A stretch of 64,000 nucleotides of DNA from Bradyrhizobium xenonodulans (lineage in GTDB: Bacteria; Pseudomonadota; Alphaproteobacteria; Rhizobiales; Xanthobacteraceae). Below are positions 8,673-17,729 of the stretch, in pieces. The DNA is taken from NCBI RefSeq assembly GCF_027594865.1, contig NZ_CP089391.1, forward strand, positions 248,001 to 312,000. Reading direction: 5' to 3'. The notes under the pieces were generated by a model. That model made no database searches and was not told the DNA's origin. It was given only the letters and a program-made list of their open reading frames with translations. Positions within the stretch are counted from its first letter, which is position 1. The number at the start of each line of letters is the position of its first letter. A program made the translations under genes and the position numbers.

Positions 8673-9338
8673 ATGCTGACCGTTCATCACCTCAACAACT
8701 CCCGCTCGCAGCGCGTGCTGTGGCTGCTCGAAGAGTTGGGCATGCCCTACGAGATCGTGCGCTATCAGCGCCAGCCGGACATGCGCGCACCGCAGGAGCT
8801 GCGCGCCATCCATCCGCTCGGCAAGTCGCCCGTCATCACCGACAACGGCAACACCATCGCCGAGTCCGGTGCGATCATCGAATATCTCATCGCGACCTAT
8901 GGCAACGGCCGGCTGATCCCGCCGCCGAACACGCCGGAGCGGCTGCGCTTCACCTACTGGCTGCACTATGCGGAGGGGTCCGCGATGCAGCCGCTGCTCC
9001 TGAAGCTGCTGTTCACGCTGATGCCGAAGCGTGCGCCGGCGCTGCTGCGCCCGCTGGTGCGCAAGGTTTCGAACCAGGCGCTCACTGCGCTGGTCAATCC
9101 ACAGCTCAAGCAGCACATGGATTATTGGGAAGGCGAGCTTGCGAAGAGCGAGTGGTTTGCCGGCAACGAGTTCACCGCCGCCGACATCCAGATGAGCTTT
9201 CCGCTCGAAGCCGCGCAAGCGCGCGGCGGGCTTGAGCTCGGCCATCCCAAGGCGATGGCGTTTCTGGAGCGCATCCACGCGCGGCCGGCCTACGCGCGCG
9301 CGTTGGACAAGGGCGGGCCCTACCAGGTGGGGCGGTAA
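8673..9338 (+). CDS. Glutathione S-transferase family protein
   Basis: A 221-residue soluble GST. The thioredoxin-like N-terminal domain has MLTVHHLNNSRSQRVLWLLEELG, with Ser in the usual activation position, the cis-Pro in KSPVI, and ESGAIIEYL binding the gamma-Glu of glutathione. The helical C-terminal domain has the N-capping motif FTAADIQMSF. It would conjugate or reduce electrophiles with glutathione. The ATG 8673 is chosen over an in-frame upstream start because it has AAGGA before it and begins right at the domain. It faces DUF2239 across the twin palindromes. Confidence 0.9.
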   Translation: MLTVHHLNNSRSQRVLWLLEELGMPYEIVRYQRQPDMRAPQELRAIHPLGKSPVITDNGNTIAESGAIIEYLIATYGNGRLIPPPNTPERLRFTYWLHYAEGSAMQPLLLKLLFTLMPKRAPALLRPLVRKVSNQALTALVNPQLKQHMDYWEGELAKSEWFAGNEFTAADIQMSFPLEAAQARGGLELGHPKAMAFLERIHARPAYARALDKGGPYQVGR

Positions 9339-9348
9339 CTCGCTTTCA

Positions 9349-10644
9349 CTAGTCCGGGTGCAGCACGCGCCCGCGCGTCTCCGGCAGCGCGAAGGCGGCG
9401 ATGAAGAACACCGCGTAGGCCGCCACCGCGAAGATCGCGATCGCATTCGCGAGCGATGTCGTCGCCGAGAGCGCACCGACGAGGAACGGAAATAGCGCGC
9501 CGATGCCGCGGCCGAAATTGTAGCAAAAGCCCTGGCCGGAGCCGCGCAACCGCGTCGGATAGAGCTCGGTCAGGAATGCGCCGATCCCCGAGAAATAGCC
9601 CGAGGCGAAGAAGCCGAGCGGGAAGCCCAGCAACCACAGGATCTCGTTGGTGAGCGGCAGCTGCGTGTAGAGCAGCACCACCGCCATGGCGCCGATCGAG
9701 AAGATCAGGAACAGATTGCGCCGTCCGATCCGGTCGGCGAGCCAGGCGCCGACGAGATAGCCGATGAAGGAGCCGATGATCAGAGTCGAGAGATAGCCGG
9801 TCGAGCCGACGATCGACAGATGCCGCTCCTTGGTCAAAAACTGCGGCACCCAGAAGGTGACGGCGTAGTAGCCGCCCTGGCAGCCCGTCGCCATCAGCGA
9901 GGCCAGGATCGTGATCTTCAGGATCGGGCCTGAGAAGATTTCCCAGATCGCCGGACGATCGCCGCTCGCGGCCTGTCTTGCGCGGGCCTCGGCCGCGATC
10001 TCCGGCTCGGTGACGGAGCGGCGGATGTAGAACACGAGAAGCGCCGGCAGCGCGCCGATCACGAACATCCAGCGCCACGCGGTCTCGGCCGGCATCAGTG
10101 AGAACAGGATCGCCTGCGACAGCACCGCAAGGCCCCAGCCGACCGCCCAGCCCGATTGCACCGAGCCGACCGCGCGCCCGCGATATTGCGGCCGGATCGC
10201 CTCACCCATCAGCACGGCGCCCGCCGCCCATTCGCCGCCGAAGCCGAGGCCAAGCACGGCGCGCGCGATCAGGAGCTGGTCGAAATTCTGTACGACCGCG
10301 CAGACCAGCGAGAAGAAGGAGAACCAGATGATGGTGATCTGGAGCGTCCTGACCCGGCCGATATGGTCGGAGAGATAGCCGCCGAGCCAGCCGCCGATCG
10401 CGGACGCCAGCAGCGTCACGGTGCCGGCGAGTCCGGCCGATCCCGCATCGACCTTCCACAGCGCGATGATGGTGCCGATCACCAGCGGGTAGATCATGAA
10501 GTCCATGCCGTCGAGCGCCCAGCCGGCGGCGCAGGCCCAGAACGTCCGCCGTTCGGCAACGTTCATGTCGCGATAGAAGGCGAGAAGGCTGGTGTCTTCG
10601 ATCTCGGCGCGCTCGATGCGCCCGGTCGGATCGGTCGTTGTCAT
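9349..10644 (-). CDS. MFS transporter, sialate/organic acid:H+ symporter type
   Basis: A 431-residue protein with about 12 membrane segments. The early motif WALDGMDFMIYPLVIG and the loop 2-3 motif GGYLSDHIGRVRTLQ, with its second-half partner GAWLADRIGRRNLF, mark the major facilitator superfamily. The pattern with a charged N-terminus and the DGMDF segment resembles NanT/JEN-like carboxylate or sialate symporters, but the substrate cannot be fixed. ATG 10644 gives the normal N-terminal tail; a longer frame reading upstream has no support. Its stop faces the GST stop ten bases away. Confidence 0.85.
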   Translation of the reverse strand: MTTTDPTGRIERAEIEDTSLLAFYRDMNVAERRTFWACAAGWALDGMDFMIYPLVIGTIIALWKVDAGSAGLAGTVTLLASAIGGWLGGYLSDHIGRVRTLQITIIWFSFFSLVCAVVQNFDQLLIARAVLGLGFGGEWAAGAVLMGEAIRPQYRGRAVGSVQSGWAVGWGLAVLSQAILFSLMPAETAWRWMFVIGALPALLVFYIRRSVTEPEIAAEARARQAASGDRPAIWEIFSGPILKITILASLMATGCQGGYYAVTFWVPQFLTKERHLSIVGSTGYLSTLIIGSFIGYLVGAWLADRIGRRNLFLIFSIGAMAVVLLYTQLPLTNEILWLLGFPLGFFASGYFSGIGAFLTELYPTRLRGSGQGFCYNFGRGIGALFPFLVGALSATTSLANAIAIFAVAAYAVFFIAAFALPETRGRVLHPD

Positions 10645-10726
10645 CTGCGTTTCCCCGGTGTTCTTTGGCCGCGGTGGTAGCACGCGCGATGGCCTGCGCA
10701 AGCCTTCGGGCCATGCAGGGACGGTG

Positions 10727-12478
10727 CTACTGCCCCGCGGCTTCTGCGCCGCGCGTGCGCGGATCGGGCGCGCCAAGCGGGCCGTTCGACGTCGCCAGAA
10801 TCGAATTGGCCGAGGTCTGTCCCATCGGCTCGACGATGCGGTGGTCCATCGCCTTCAGCTCCAACAGGACATCGTTGGGAAAGCCGCTTTCGACGCGCAC
10901 CTCGTCCGGCAGCCATTGGTGATGCAGCCGCGGCGCCGCAACGGCGGCGGCCACATCCATCCTGTAGTCGAGCACGTTGACGATCACCTGGAGAACGGTC
11001 GCGATGATGCGGCTGCCGCCGGGCGAGCCCGTCACCAGCACCGGCTCGCCGTCCTTGAGCACGATGGTCGGCGACATCGAGGACAGCGGACGCTTGCCGG
11101 GACCGGGCAGATTGGCCTCGAAGCCGACGAGACCGTAAGCATTGGAGGCGCCGACCGCTGCGGTGAAATCGTCGAGCTCGTTGTTGAGCAGCACGCCGGT
11201 GCCCTCGGCGACGAGACCGACGCCGTAGCTGAAGTTCAGCGTATAGGTGTTGCTGACGGCATTGCCGCGGGCATCGACGACCGAGTAATGCGTGGTGTTG
11301 GTGCCCTCGCGCGGCGCGGGAGGAGCGGAAACGATATCCTTGGACGGCGTGGCGCGATCGACAGGGATGCCCGCGCGCAGCTTGGCAGCGTAGTCCTTCG
11401 CAATGAGCGTCTCGATCGGCGCGTTGACGAAGGCGGGATCGCCGAGATAGCGCGCACGGTCCGCATAGGCGCGCTTCATCGCTTCGATCAGCAGATGCAG
11501 CGACGCCGGTGAGCCCTGCTTCAGATCGGCGAGCTGAAAGCCCTCGAGGATGTTGAGCGTCTCCACCAGCACCACGCCGCCGGAGGACGGCAGCGGCATC
11601 GAGACGATGTCATAGCCGCGATAGGTGCCGCGCACCGGCGCGCGGATCACCGCAGAATAGGATTTCAGATCGGCCGGCGTCATGATGCCGCCGGCATCGG
11701 AGACGGCCCTGGCGAGCTTGTCCGCAACCGGGCCTTCATAGAAACCGCGCGGACCTCGGGTCGCGACAGCCGACAGCGTCTCGGCGAGGTCGCCCTGCAC
11801 CAGCCTGTCGCTCTCGCCAAGCGGCGTGCCATCGGGCCGAGAGAAGATCTTGGCCGAGGACGGCCAGCGCGCGAGGCGCCGGTGCCAGCCCGGCAGCGTG
11901 TCGGCCATGTCGTCGGTGACGATAAAACCGTCGCGGGCAAGCGCGATCGCAGGCTCGACCAATTGCGCCAGGCTGAATTGGCCCGAGCCGTATTTCTCGA
12001 GCGCCAAAGCAAGACCTGCCACCGTGCCGGGCACGCCGACGCCGAGCGCGGAATCGCGCGACTTCGCGGCATCGGGCTTGCCGTCGGGCCCGAGGAAGAT
12101 TTGCGGCGTGGTTGCTGCCGGCGCGGTCTCGCGATAATCGATCGTGATGTCTTCGTTGCGGTCGGCCGAGTGGATCACCATGAAGCCGCCGCCACCGATA
12201 TTGCCGGCACGCGGATAGGTCACGGCCATCGCAAAGCCGGTGGCGACCGCGGCATCGACTGCATTGCCGCCGCGGCGCAGGATGTCGGCGCCGACTTGCG
12301 CGGAGATTTTCTCCTGCGCCACGACCATGCCGTGCTCGGCGGAAATGGCGTGCACCGTGTCCAGCGCAGGCGGGACATAGGCCCGCCGCGCATCCTGCGC
12401 GGTCGCGGGCGCAAGGCCGAACGCCAGAGTGGCAACGAAGGCGAAAAATGTCCGCCGTGTCGAATATGACGACATCAT
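10727..12478 (-). CDS. ggt: Gamma-glutamyltransferase (periplasmic, self-processing)
   Basis: A 583-residue Ntn-hydrolase with a signal peptide (hydrophobic residues 10-25, cleavage near ATAQ). The precursor cleaves itself before Thr395 in TTHYSVVD, the new N-terminus and nucleophile of the small subunit. Other family motifs are GGNAVDAAVATGFAMAVTYP, GGGGFMVIH, the Arg in DYRETAP, and PLSSMSPTIV plus GSPGGSRI, which bind the gamma-glutamyl group. It breaks down glutathione and other gamma-glutamyl compounds in the periplasm. The length is normal for the family. Two adjacent ATGs (12478, 12475) could start it. Confidence 0.93.
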   Translation of the reverse strand: MMSSYSTRRTFFAFVATLAFGLAPATAQDARRAYVPPALDTVHAISAEHGMVVAQEKISAQVGADILRRGGNAVDAAVATGFAMAVTYPRAGNIGGGGFMVIHSADRNEDITIDYRETAPAATTPQIFLGPDGKPDAAKSRDSALGVGVPGTVAGLALALEKYGSGQFSLAQLVEPAIALARDGFIVTDDMADTLPGWHRRLARWPSSAKIFSRPDGTPLGESDRLVQGDLAETLSAVATRGPRGFYEGPVADKLARAVSDAGGIMTPADLKSYSAVIRAPVRGTYRGYDIVSMPLPSSGGVVLVETLNILEGFQLADLKQGSPASLHLLIEAMKRAYADRARYLGDPAFVNAPIETLIAKDYAAKLRAGIPVDRATPSKDIVSAPPAPREGTNTTHYSVVDARGNAVSNTYTLNFSYGVGLVAEGTGVLLNNELDDFTAAVGASNAYGLVGFEANLPGPGKRPLSSMSPTIVLKDGEPVLVTGSPGGSRIIATVLQVIVNVLDYRMDVAAAVAAPRLHHQWLPDEVRVESGFPNDVLLELKAMDHRIVEPMGQTSANSILATSNGPLGAPDPRTRGAEAAGQ

Positions 12479-12590
12479 CGATTTTCCGCCGTGGCCTTCA
12501 GTCTTTCTCCGGGCCGGTTCACACGCGTCACCGTAATGCTATACGGTTTGCGCCAAGAGAGGCAAAACTGTTCGTGATGGGGGCTGGACG

Positions 12591-13973
12591 ATGACGACGA
12601 TTGCCTCGGATGCGCGCCTGGAGGCGCAGCGGACTTATCCGCCGCGCGCCGCCGTCGTCAGCTGGATCTTCTTCGATTGGGCCGCGCAGCCTTATTTCAC
12701 GCTGATCACGACCTTTGTTTTCGCGCCCTATTTCGCCACCAGCATCGCGCCAAATCCTGCTGCCGGCCAGTCGCTATGGGGCTTTGCGATGGCGGCTGCG
12801 GGTCTCGCGATCGCCCTGATGTCACCCGTGCTCGGCGCCATCGCCGATGCGTCGGGTCGCAGGAAGCCGTGGATTGCGGGGTTCGGTGCCCTGCTGGTGC
12901 TGGCGGCCTGCATGCTCTGGATCGGCAGGCCTGGTGACCCCTCCATCATTCCGCCGCTGCTGACCGCGGTCGCGCTTGCCAGCGTCGGTGCGGAATTCGC
13001 CACCGTCTTCAACAATGCGATGATGCCGACTTTGGTGCCGCCGGAGCGGATCGGCCGGCTCTCCGGCACCGGCTGGGCCACCGGCTATATCGGCGGCATC
13101 GTCAGCCTGATCATCGTGCTCGGCTTCCTCGCCGCCAATCCCGAGACCGGCCGCACGCTGCTCGGCTTCAAGCCGTTGTTCGGGCTCGATCCCGTCAGCC
13201 ATCAGGGCGATCGCATCGTTGGACCGCTGACCAGCCTGTGGTTCATCATTTTCGTGACGCCGCTGTTTCTGTTCACGCCGGACTATCCGGCAAAGCGTCC
13301 GGTGCGCGAGGCGCTGCACGAAGGCCTGTCCGAGCTGAAGCAATCGATCAGGAGCCTGCCGCAGCAGAAGTCGCTCGCAGCTTTCTTGCTCGCCAACATG
13401 ATCTACACCGACGGGCTGGTGTCGCTGTTTGCCTTCGGCGGCATCTATGCCGCCGGCACCTTCGGCTGGCACACGATCCAGATCGGCACCTTCGGCATCA
13501 TGCTCGCGATCGCCGGCACGTTCGGCGCATGGCTTGGCGGCAAGCTCGACGATCGTCTCGGGCCGAAGCGCGTCATCGCCGGCAGCATGCTAATTCTCCT
13601 GCTCGCGGTGGCGGCGATCCTTCTCGTCGACAAGGATTCGATCTTCTTCATCAAGGTCGCGCCGCCAGAGCCCGGCGGTGGGTTGTTCGCCGCCCCCGCC
13701 GAGCGCGCTTATCTGGTGCTGGGCTGCCTCATCGGCGCCGCCGGCGGACCGCTCCAGGCTGCCTCGCGCACGCTGCTGATCCATCTCGCACCGAAGGATC
13801 GCATCGCGCAGTATTTTGGTCTCTTTGCGTTGACTGGAAAAGTCACGTCCTTCATCGGCCCGCTGCTGATCGGCATGATCACCGCGGTGACCGCAAGCCA
13901 GAAGGCCGGCATGGCCGTGCTGGTGGTGTTCTTCGTCGCGGGGCTCGCGCTGTTGATGCGGGTGCGGGATTAG
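12591..13973 (+). CDS. MFS transporter of the UMF1 (Atg22-like) family
   Basis: A 460-residue membrane protein. The N-terminal signature VVSWIFFDWAAQPYFTLITTFVFAPYF, the GWATGYIGG segment and ADASGRRKPW in the first cytoplasmic loop are characteristic of the UMF1/Atg22-like branch of the major facilitators, and the second half carries GGKLDDRLGPKR. Yeast Atg22 exports amino acids from the vacuole; the bacterial members are uncharacterised. It is divergent from ggt with a 112-bp gap, so the two promoters may be back to back. A link to gamma-glutamyl amino acid products is conceivable but unproven. Confidence 0.85.
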   Translation: MTTIASDARLEAQRTYPPRAAVVSWIFFDWAAQPYFTLITTFVFAPYFATSIAPNPAAGQSLWGFAMAAAGLAIALMSPVLGAIADASGRRKPWIAGFGALLVLAACMLWIGRPGDPSIIPPLLTAVALASVGAEFATVFNNAMMPTLVPPERIGRLSGTGWATGYIGGIVSLIIVLGFLAANPETGRTLLGFKPLFGLDPVSHQGDRIVGPLTSLWFIIFVTPLFLFTPDYPAKRPVREALHEGLSELKQSIRSLPQQKSLAAFLLANMIYTDGLVSLFAFGGIYAAGTFGWHTIQIGTFGIMLAIAGTFGAWLGGKLDDRLGPKRVIAGSMLILLLAVAAILLVDKDSIFFIKVAPPEPGGGLFAAPAERAYLVLGCLIGAAGGPLQAASRTLLIHLAPKDRIAQYFGLFALTGKVTSFIGPLLIGMITAVTASQKAGMAVLVVFFVAGLALLMRVRD

Positions 13974-13995
13974 CTGCACCGCGCAGTTTCACCTC

Positions 13996-14077
13996 CGTCA
14001 TTGCGAGGAGCAAAGCGACGAAGCAATCCAGACTCTCTCCGCGCAGACTGGATTGCTTCGCTTCGCTCGCAATGACG
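13996..14077. repeat. Large palindromic repeat (CGTCATTGCGAGGAGC type)
   Basis: The left arm begins CGTCATTGCGAGGAGCAAAG and the right arm ends CTTCGCTCGCAATGACG, separated by a short loop around 14032-14045. It sits between the convergent UMF1 and purH genes, where it could also act as a bidirectional terminator. It resembles a dispersed family known from Bradyrhizobium, Rhodopseudomonas and other proteobacteria. Confidence 0.8.
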
Positions 14078-14097
14078 ACGTGATTATTGCCAATCAA

Positions 14098-15690
14098 TCA
14101 GTGCCTGAAGTGCCGCGTGCCCGTGAACACCATGGCGATGCCGTGCTCGTCGGCGGCCTTGATCACCTCGTCGTCGCGCATCGAGCCGCCGGGCTGCACC
14201 ACGGCGGTGGCGCCGGCCTCGATGCAGGCGAGCATGCCGTCGGCGAAGGGGAAGAACGCGTCCGACGCCACGACCGAGCCCTTGGTGAGCGGCTCGGCAA
14301 GCTTCAGCTCGTTCGCCGCATCCTGCGCCTTGCGCGCCGCGATCCGGGCTGAATCCACCCGGCTCATCTGGCCCGCGCCGATGCCCACGGTGGCAAGATC
14401 CCTGGCGTAGATGATGGTGTTGGACTTGACGTGCTTTGCAACACGGAACGCGAATTTGAGGTCGCGCATTTCAGCGTCACTCGGCGCGCGCTTGGTCACG
14501 ACCTTGAAAATCATGTCGTCGACCACGGCATTGTCGCGGCTCTGCACGAGCAGGCCGCCGGCCACCGTCTTGGCAGTGAGGCCCGGCGCGCGCGGATCGG
14601 GCAGGCTGCCGGCGAGCAGCAGGCGCAGGTTCTTCTTCCCGCCGATGATGGCGATCGCTTCCTCGCTGGCGTCGGGCGCGATGATCACCTCGGTGAAGAT
14701 CTTGGTGATCTCGCGCGCGGTGTCGGCATCGAGCGCGCGGTTCATCGCGATGATGCCGCCGAACGCCGAGGTCGAGTCGCAGGCGAGCGCCTTGCGATAG
14801 GCGCTGACGAGGTCGGATCCTTCAGCGACGCCGCAGGGATTGGCGTGCTTGACGATGACGCAGGCTGCGGTGCGCTTGGCATCGAACTCGCCGATGCATT
14901 CATAGGCCGCATCGGTGTCGTTGATGTTGTTGTAGGAAAGCTCCTTGCCCTGGAGCTGCCGCGCGGTGGAGACGCCCGGGCGCTTGTCGGGGGTTGCATA
15001 GAACGCCGCGGTCTGGTGCGGGTTCTCGCCATAGCGCAGCGACTGGATCAGCCTGCCGCCGAAGGCGCGGAAGTCGGGCGCGTCGATCTCGAGCTGGCGG
15101 TTGAACCAGTTCGAGATCGCGGCGTCATAAGCGCCGGTGCGCGCATAGGCCTTGGCGGCCAGCCGCCGGCGCAGCTTCAGCGTGGTTGCGCCGTTGTTGG
15201 CGGCGAGCTCGTCGAGCACGGCCTTGTAGTCCTCGGCCTCGACCACGACAGCGACGTCGTCATGGTTCTTCGCGGCGGCGCGGATCATGGCGGGGCCGCC
15301 GATGTCGATGTTCTCGATGCAATCCTCGAAGCCCGCGCCTTTGTCGACGGTCGCCTCGAACGGATAGAGGTTGACGACGAGAAGGTCGATCGGCGCGATG
15401 CCGTGCGCCTTCATCGCATCCGCATGCTCCTTGTTGTCGCGGATCGCCAGCAGGCCGCCATGCACCTTCGGATGCAGCGTCTTGACGCGGCCGTCCATCA
15501 TCTCGGGGAAGCCGGTGAGGTCGGACACGTCCTTCACCTTGAGGCCGGCGGCGCCGATCGCTTTCGCGGTGCCGCCGGTCGAGACCAGCTCGACATCATG
15601 CGCGGCAAGCGCCTTGGCGAACTCGATCAGGCCGGTCTTGTCGGAAACGGAGAGAAGGGCGCGGGTGACGCGGCGGGGATGGTCAGTCAT
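14098..15690 (-). CDS. purH: Bifunctional AICAR formyltransferase/IMP cyclohydrolase
   Basis: A 530-residue cytoplasmic enzyme for the last two steps of IMP synthesis. The N-terminal MGS-like cyclohydrolase domain (about residues 1-200) begins with [18 protein letters not shown] and has STGGTAKAI and [13 protein letters not shown]. The C-terminal transformylase domain has [13 protein letters not shown], the catalytic [20 protein letters not shown], and [10 protein letters not shown] near the end. The ATG at 15690 has AGAGGA eight bases upstream; a longer frame starting at 15774 has no support. It follows rsmB and the heparinase-like gene on the same strand, an order seen in other Rhizobiales, with 165 bp before it. 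Confidence 0.97.
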   Translation of the reverse strand: MTDHPRRVTRALLSVSDKTGLIEFAKALAAHDVELVSTGGTAKAIGAAGLKVKDVSDLTGFPEMMDGRVKTLHPKVHGGLLAIRDNKEHADAMKAHGIAPIDLLVVNLYPFEATVDKGAGFEDCIENIDIGGPAMIRAAAKNHDDVAVVVEAEDYKAVLDELAANNGATTLKLRRRLAAKAYARTGAYDAAISNWFNRQLEIDAPDFRAFGGRLIQSLRYGENPHQTAAFYATPDKRPGVSTARQLQGKELSYNNINDTDAAYECIGEFDAKRTAACVIVKHANPCGVAEGSDLVSAYRKALACDSTSAFGGIIAMNRALDADTAREITKIFTEVIIAPDASEEAIAIIGGKKNLRLLLAGSLPDPRAPGLTAKTVAGGLLVQSRDNAVVDDMIFKVVTKRAPSDAEMRDLKFAFRVAKHVKSNTIIYARDLATVGIGAGQMSRVDSARIAARKAQDAANELKLAEPLTKGSVVASDAFFPFADGMLACIEAGATAVVQPGGSMRDDEVIKAADEHGIAMVFTGTRHFRH

Positions 15691-15855
15691 GAGCAAGATC
15701 CTCTGTCTTAAGGAGTGTCTATGCCCAGGCGCGCGGCGGATATCTGTCGCGCTTCCCGATGGTGCTCCATCCAAGGTCGCCAGTCGCGCGAGCGAGGGCT
15801 CGATAGCAGTTTTCGGCGCCCTTCACAACGCCGGACAGGACTGGCAGACGCGCGT

Positions 15856-17613
15856 TTACAGCGGAAGTTCCGGCTCGCGCCGGGCGTTGCGGCGGGCATT
15901 GGTGACCGCGGGCGAAGCGGTGGAACGGACAAAGCTCCAGCGGATCGACGGAGCCTGGCGCGCGTCCTGCCGGATCACGATCTGCGCGGTGCGACGCGGC
16001 CCGTCATTGCCGGCCAGGAACACGCTGTCTTCGAGGTCGACCTTGTCGTCGAGCGCCTCGAAGGTCCAGACGTCGCGGTTCGGCAGCACCAGCATGACGC
16101 CGCGCGCATCCGACAGCCGGCTCGCCTTCACCGCGGGATGCAGATGGAAGCGCAGCGCGAAATCGGCATCTGCGCCCTTGAAACGGCCGCCCTGTGGCGG
16201 CGACAGCGTGTCCTCGCCGTCGATACGCACGCCGTCATTGGCGATCATCAGCACGCGGCGATGGATCGCGCCGAACTTGGAGAGATAACCGTCATGCGAG
16301 GTCGTCAGCAGCGTGCCGTTCTGCACGATTTCGCGATAGCTCTCGACCTCGACCGGGCCGCTGGTGACGGGCGAGCCGTGCAGGAGGCGCTTCATCGCCG
16401 ACATCTCGACGAACTGGCATGAGGACGTGTCGTGATAAGCCAGCGTCGAATGCGCAGCGGTGCCGCGCGCGAACGGCCGCCAATTGTCGCGGCCTGTGGT
16501 CGGCATGCCGCAATTGGTGACGATGCGGCTGATGCCGGAAGACAATTCGAACGACAGGCAGCCGGCATGGGCGTCGTGGCTGACGCCGGCCGGCGGCGGC
16601 GGGCCGGTGTCGATGATCAGCGTGGTCTGGCCGGCATCGAGGCGCTGGAAGCCGGTATGCGGCATGTTCGCCATCGGCGCGCCGTGGGTGTCGTCATAGG
16701 CGAGCAGGGTGGCGAGCAGGTCCGAAGGCGTCGCGCTCATGCCGTTGAACAGCGCGAAATTGCCGTCGCCGTGCCGGAAGAAGCGCAGCATCGGCATCAT
16801 GCGGTCGATCGCATTGAGCAGCGCTGGCGGCGGCGCGATGTTGCGCGCGGCAAAGGTCTGTCGCAGTGGCAACAGGTCGATCAGCAGCTCGATCAGCGCG
16901 CCGGGATTGCGGGAGATGTGTCCGCCGTCCGGCAGGATCTGTCGCTGCAATTCATCCGAGAGCTTTTTCGAGGCGCTGCGGATGTGGCTCGCCTGATTGG
17001 CGAGGCACAGCGCCGCGTAGCACAGCGCGATCAGCACCTGGAGCTTCGGCACCCCGTCCGGAATGTTGACCATGGTGTAGCGCAGGAAACGGATCTCGCG
17101 TGCGAGCGCGCGCAGATAACGACGATAGAATTTGTTGTCGGTGTCGTTGAGCACCAGCGGGGCCTGCGACAGCAGCGAGATCACGCGCCGTGCCAGCACG
17201 TCGGCGCGCCGCGCGACCGGGCGGCGCTTGTTGGCGGGGTTGGCGATCCAGTCCTCGATCAGCGCGCGCGCATTGGCCCGCGTCAGCGCAGTATCGGCGG
17301 CGCGCAGGTGTCGCAGCCAGCCGAAGCCGAGTAGCGCAACCTCCCAGTCCTCCGACGGCGGCTCGAGATCGAAGATCGAGCGGCCGTGGCAATTGACGAT
17401 CTTGCCGGCGAAGACGAAGCGACCGGCGTAGATCTCGGCGGCGCGGGTCGCGTCCGCCGTGCGCAAATCATGCGGCGCGATGATCAGCCGGTCGGTACGG
17501 CCGGGCCAGACCCGCGACAGCGCAACGGAACCGCTGCTCGCGCGCGCGAGCATGTTCCGCGCGAAGCGGTTCATCACCAGCGTCGAGATACGTCTGCGTT
17601 GAGCGACCGACAC
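15856..17613 (-). CDS. Heparinase II/III family protein
   Basis: A 585-residue protein with the heparinase II/III layout: an alpha/alpha-toroid N-terminal half (about residues 60-330, with GFGWLRHLRAADTALTRANARALIEDWI and DGGHISRNPGALIELLIDLLPLR) and a beta-sandwich C-terminal half (HDAHAGCLSFELSSG, GYLSKFGAIHRR, ALRFHLHPAVKAS). The segment DGGHISRNP is where lyases carry catalytic residues. Members cleave acidic polysaccharides; the substrate here is unknown, and no signal peptide is evident. The start is GTG 17613 with AAGG six bases upstream. It lies 116 bp after rsmB on the same strand. Confidence 0.85.
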   Translation of the reverse strand: MSVAQRRRISTLVMNRFARNMLARASSGSVALSRVWPGRTDRLIIAPHDLRTADATRAAEIYAGRFVFAGKIVNCHGRSIFDLEPPSEDWEVALLGFGWLRHLRAADTALTRANARALIEDWIANPANKRRPVARRADVLARRVISLLSQAPLVLNDTDNKFYRRYLRALAREIRFLRYTMVNIPDGVPKLQVLIALCYAALCLANQASHIRSASKKLSDELQRQILPDGGHISRNPGALIELLIDLLPLRQTFAARNIAPPPALLNAIDRMMPMLRFFRHGDGNFALFNGMSATPSDLLATLLAYDDTHGAPMANMPHTGFQRLDAGQTTLIIDTGPPPPAGVSHDAHAGCLSFELSSGISRIVTNCGMPTTGRDNWRPFARGTAAHSTLAYHDTSSCQFVEMSAMKRLLHGSPVTSGPVEVESYREIVQNGTLLTTSHDGYLSKFGAIHRRVLMIANDGVRIDGEDTLSPPQGGRFKGADADFALRFHLHPAVKASRLSDARGVMLVLPNRDVWTFEALDDKVDLEDSVFLAGNDGPRRTAQIVIRQDARQAPSIRWSFVRSTASPAVTNARRNARREPELPL

Positions 17614-17729
17614 GCCTTGCCTTGAAGGGGGAGAGGATTAGCGACGAATCCTTCTTAATCCCAAAATCGGACGGCCGACACCATCTTCAGGGGGCACGAA
17701 TCAACCCCGTCGCAAAAACCGGTGCAAAA

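Noticed and set aside
14431..15711. Long plus-strand ORF over purH
   Set aside because: Antisense shadow of a well-conserved enzyme; the product is a low-complexity mix of Asp, Gly and Arg.
15715..16422. Plus-strand ORF with AAGGAG before ATG 15721
   Set aside because: It looks tempting because of the ribosome-binding site, but it runs antisense through the heparinase-like gene and its product shows no family features.
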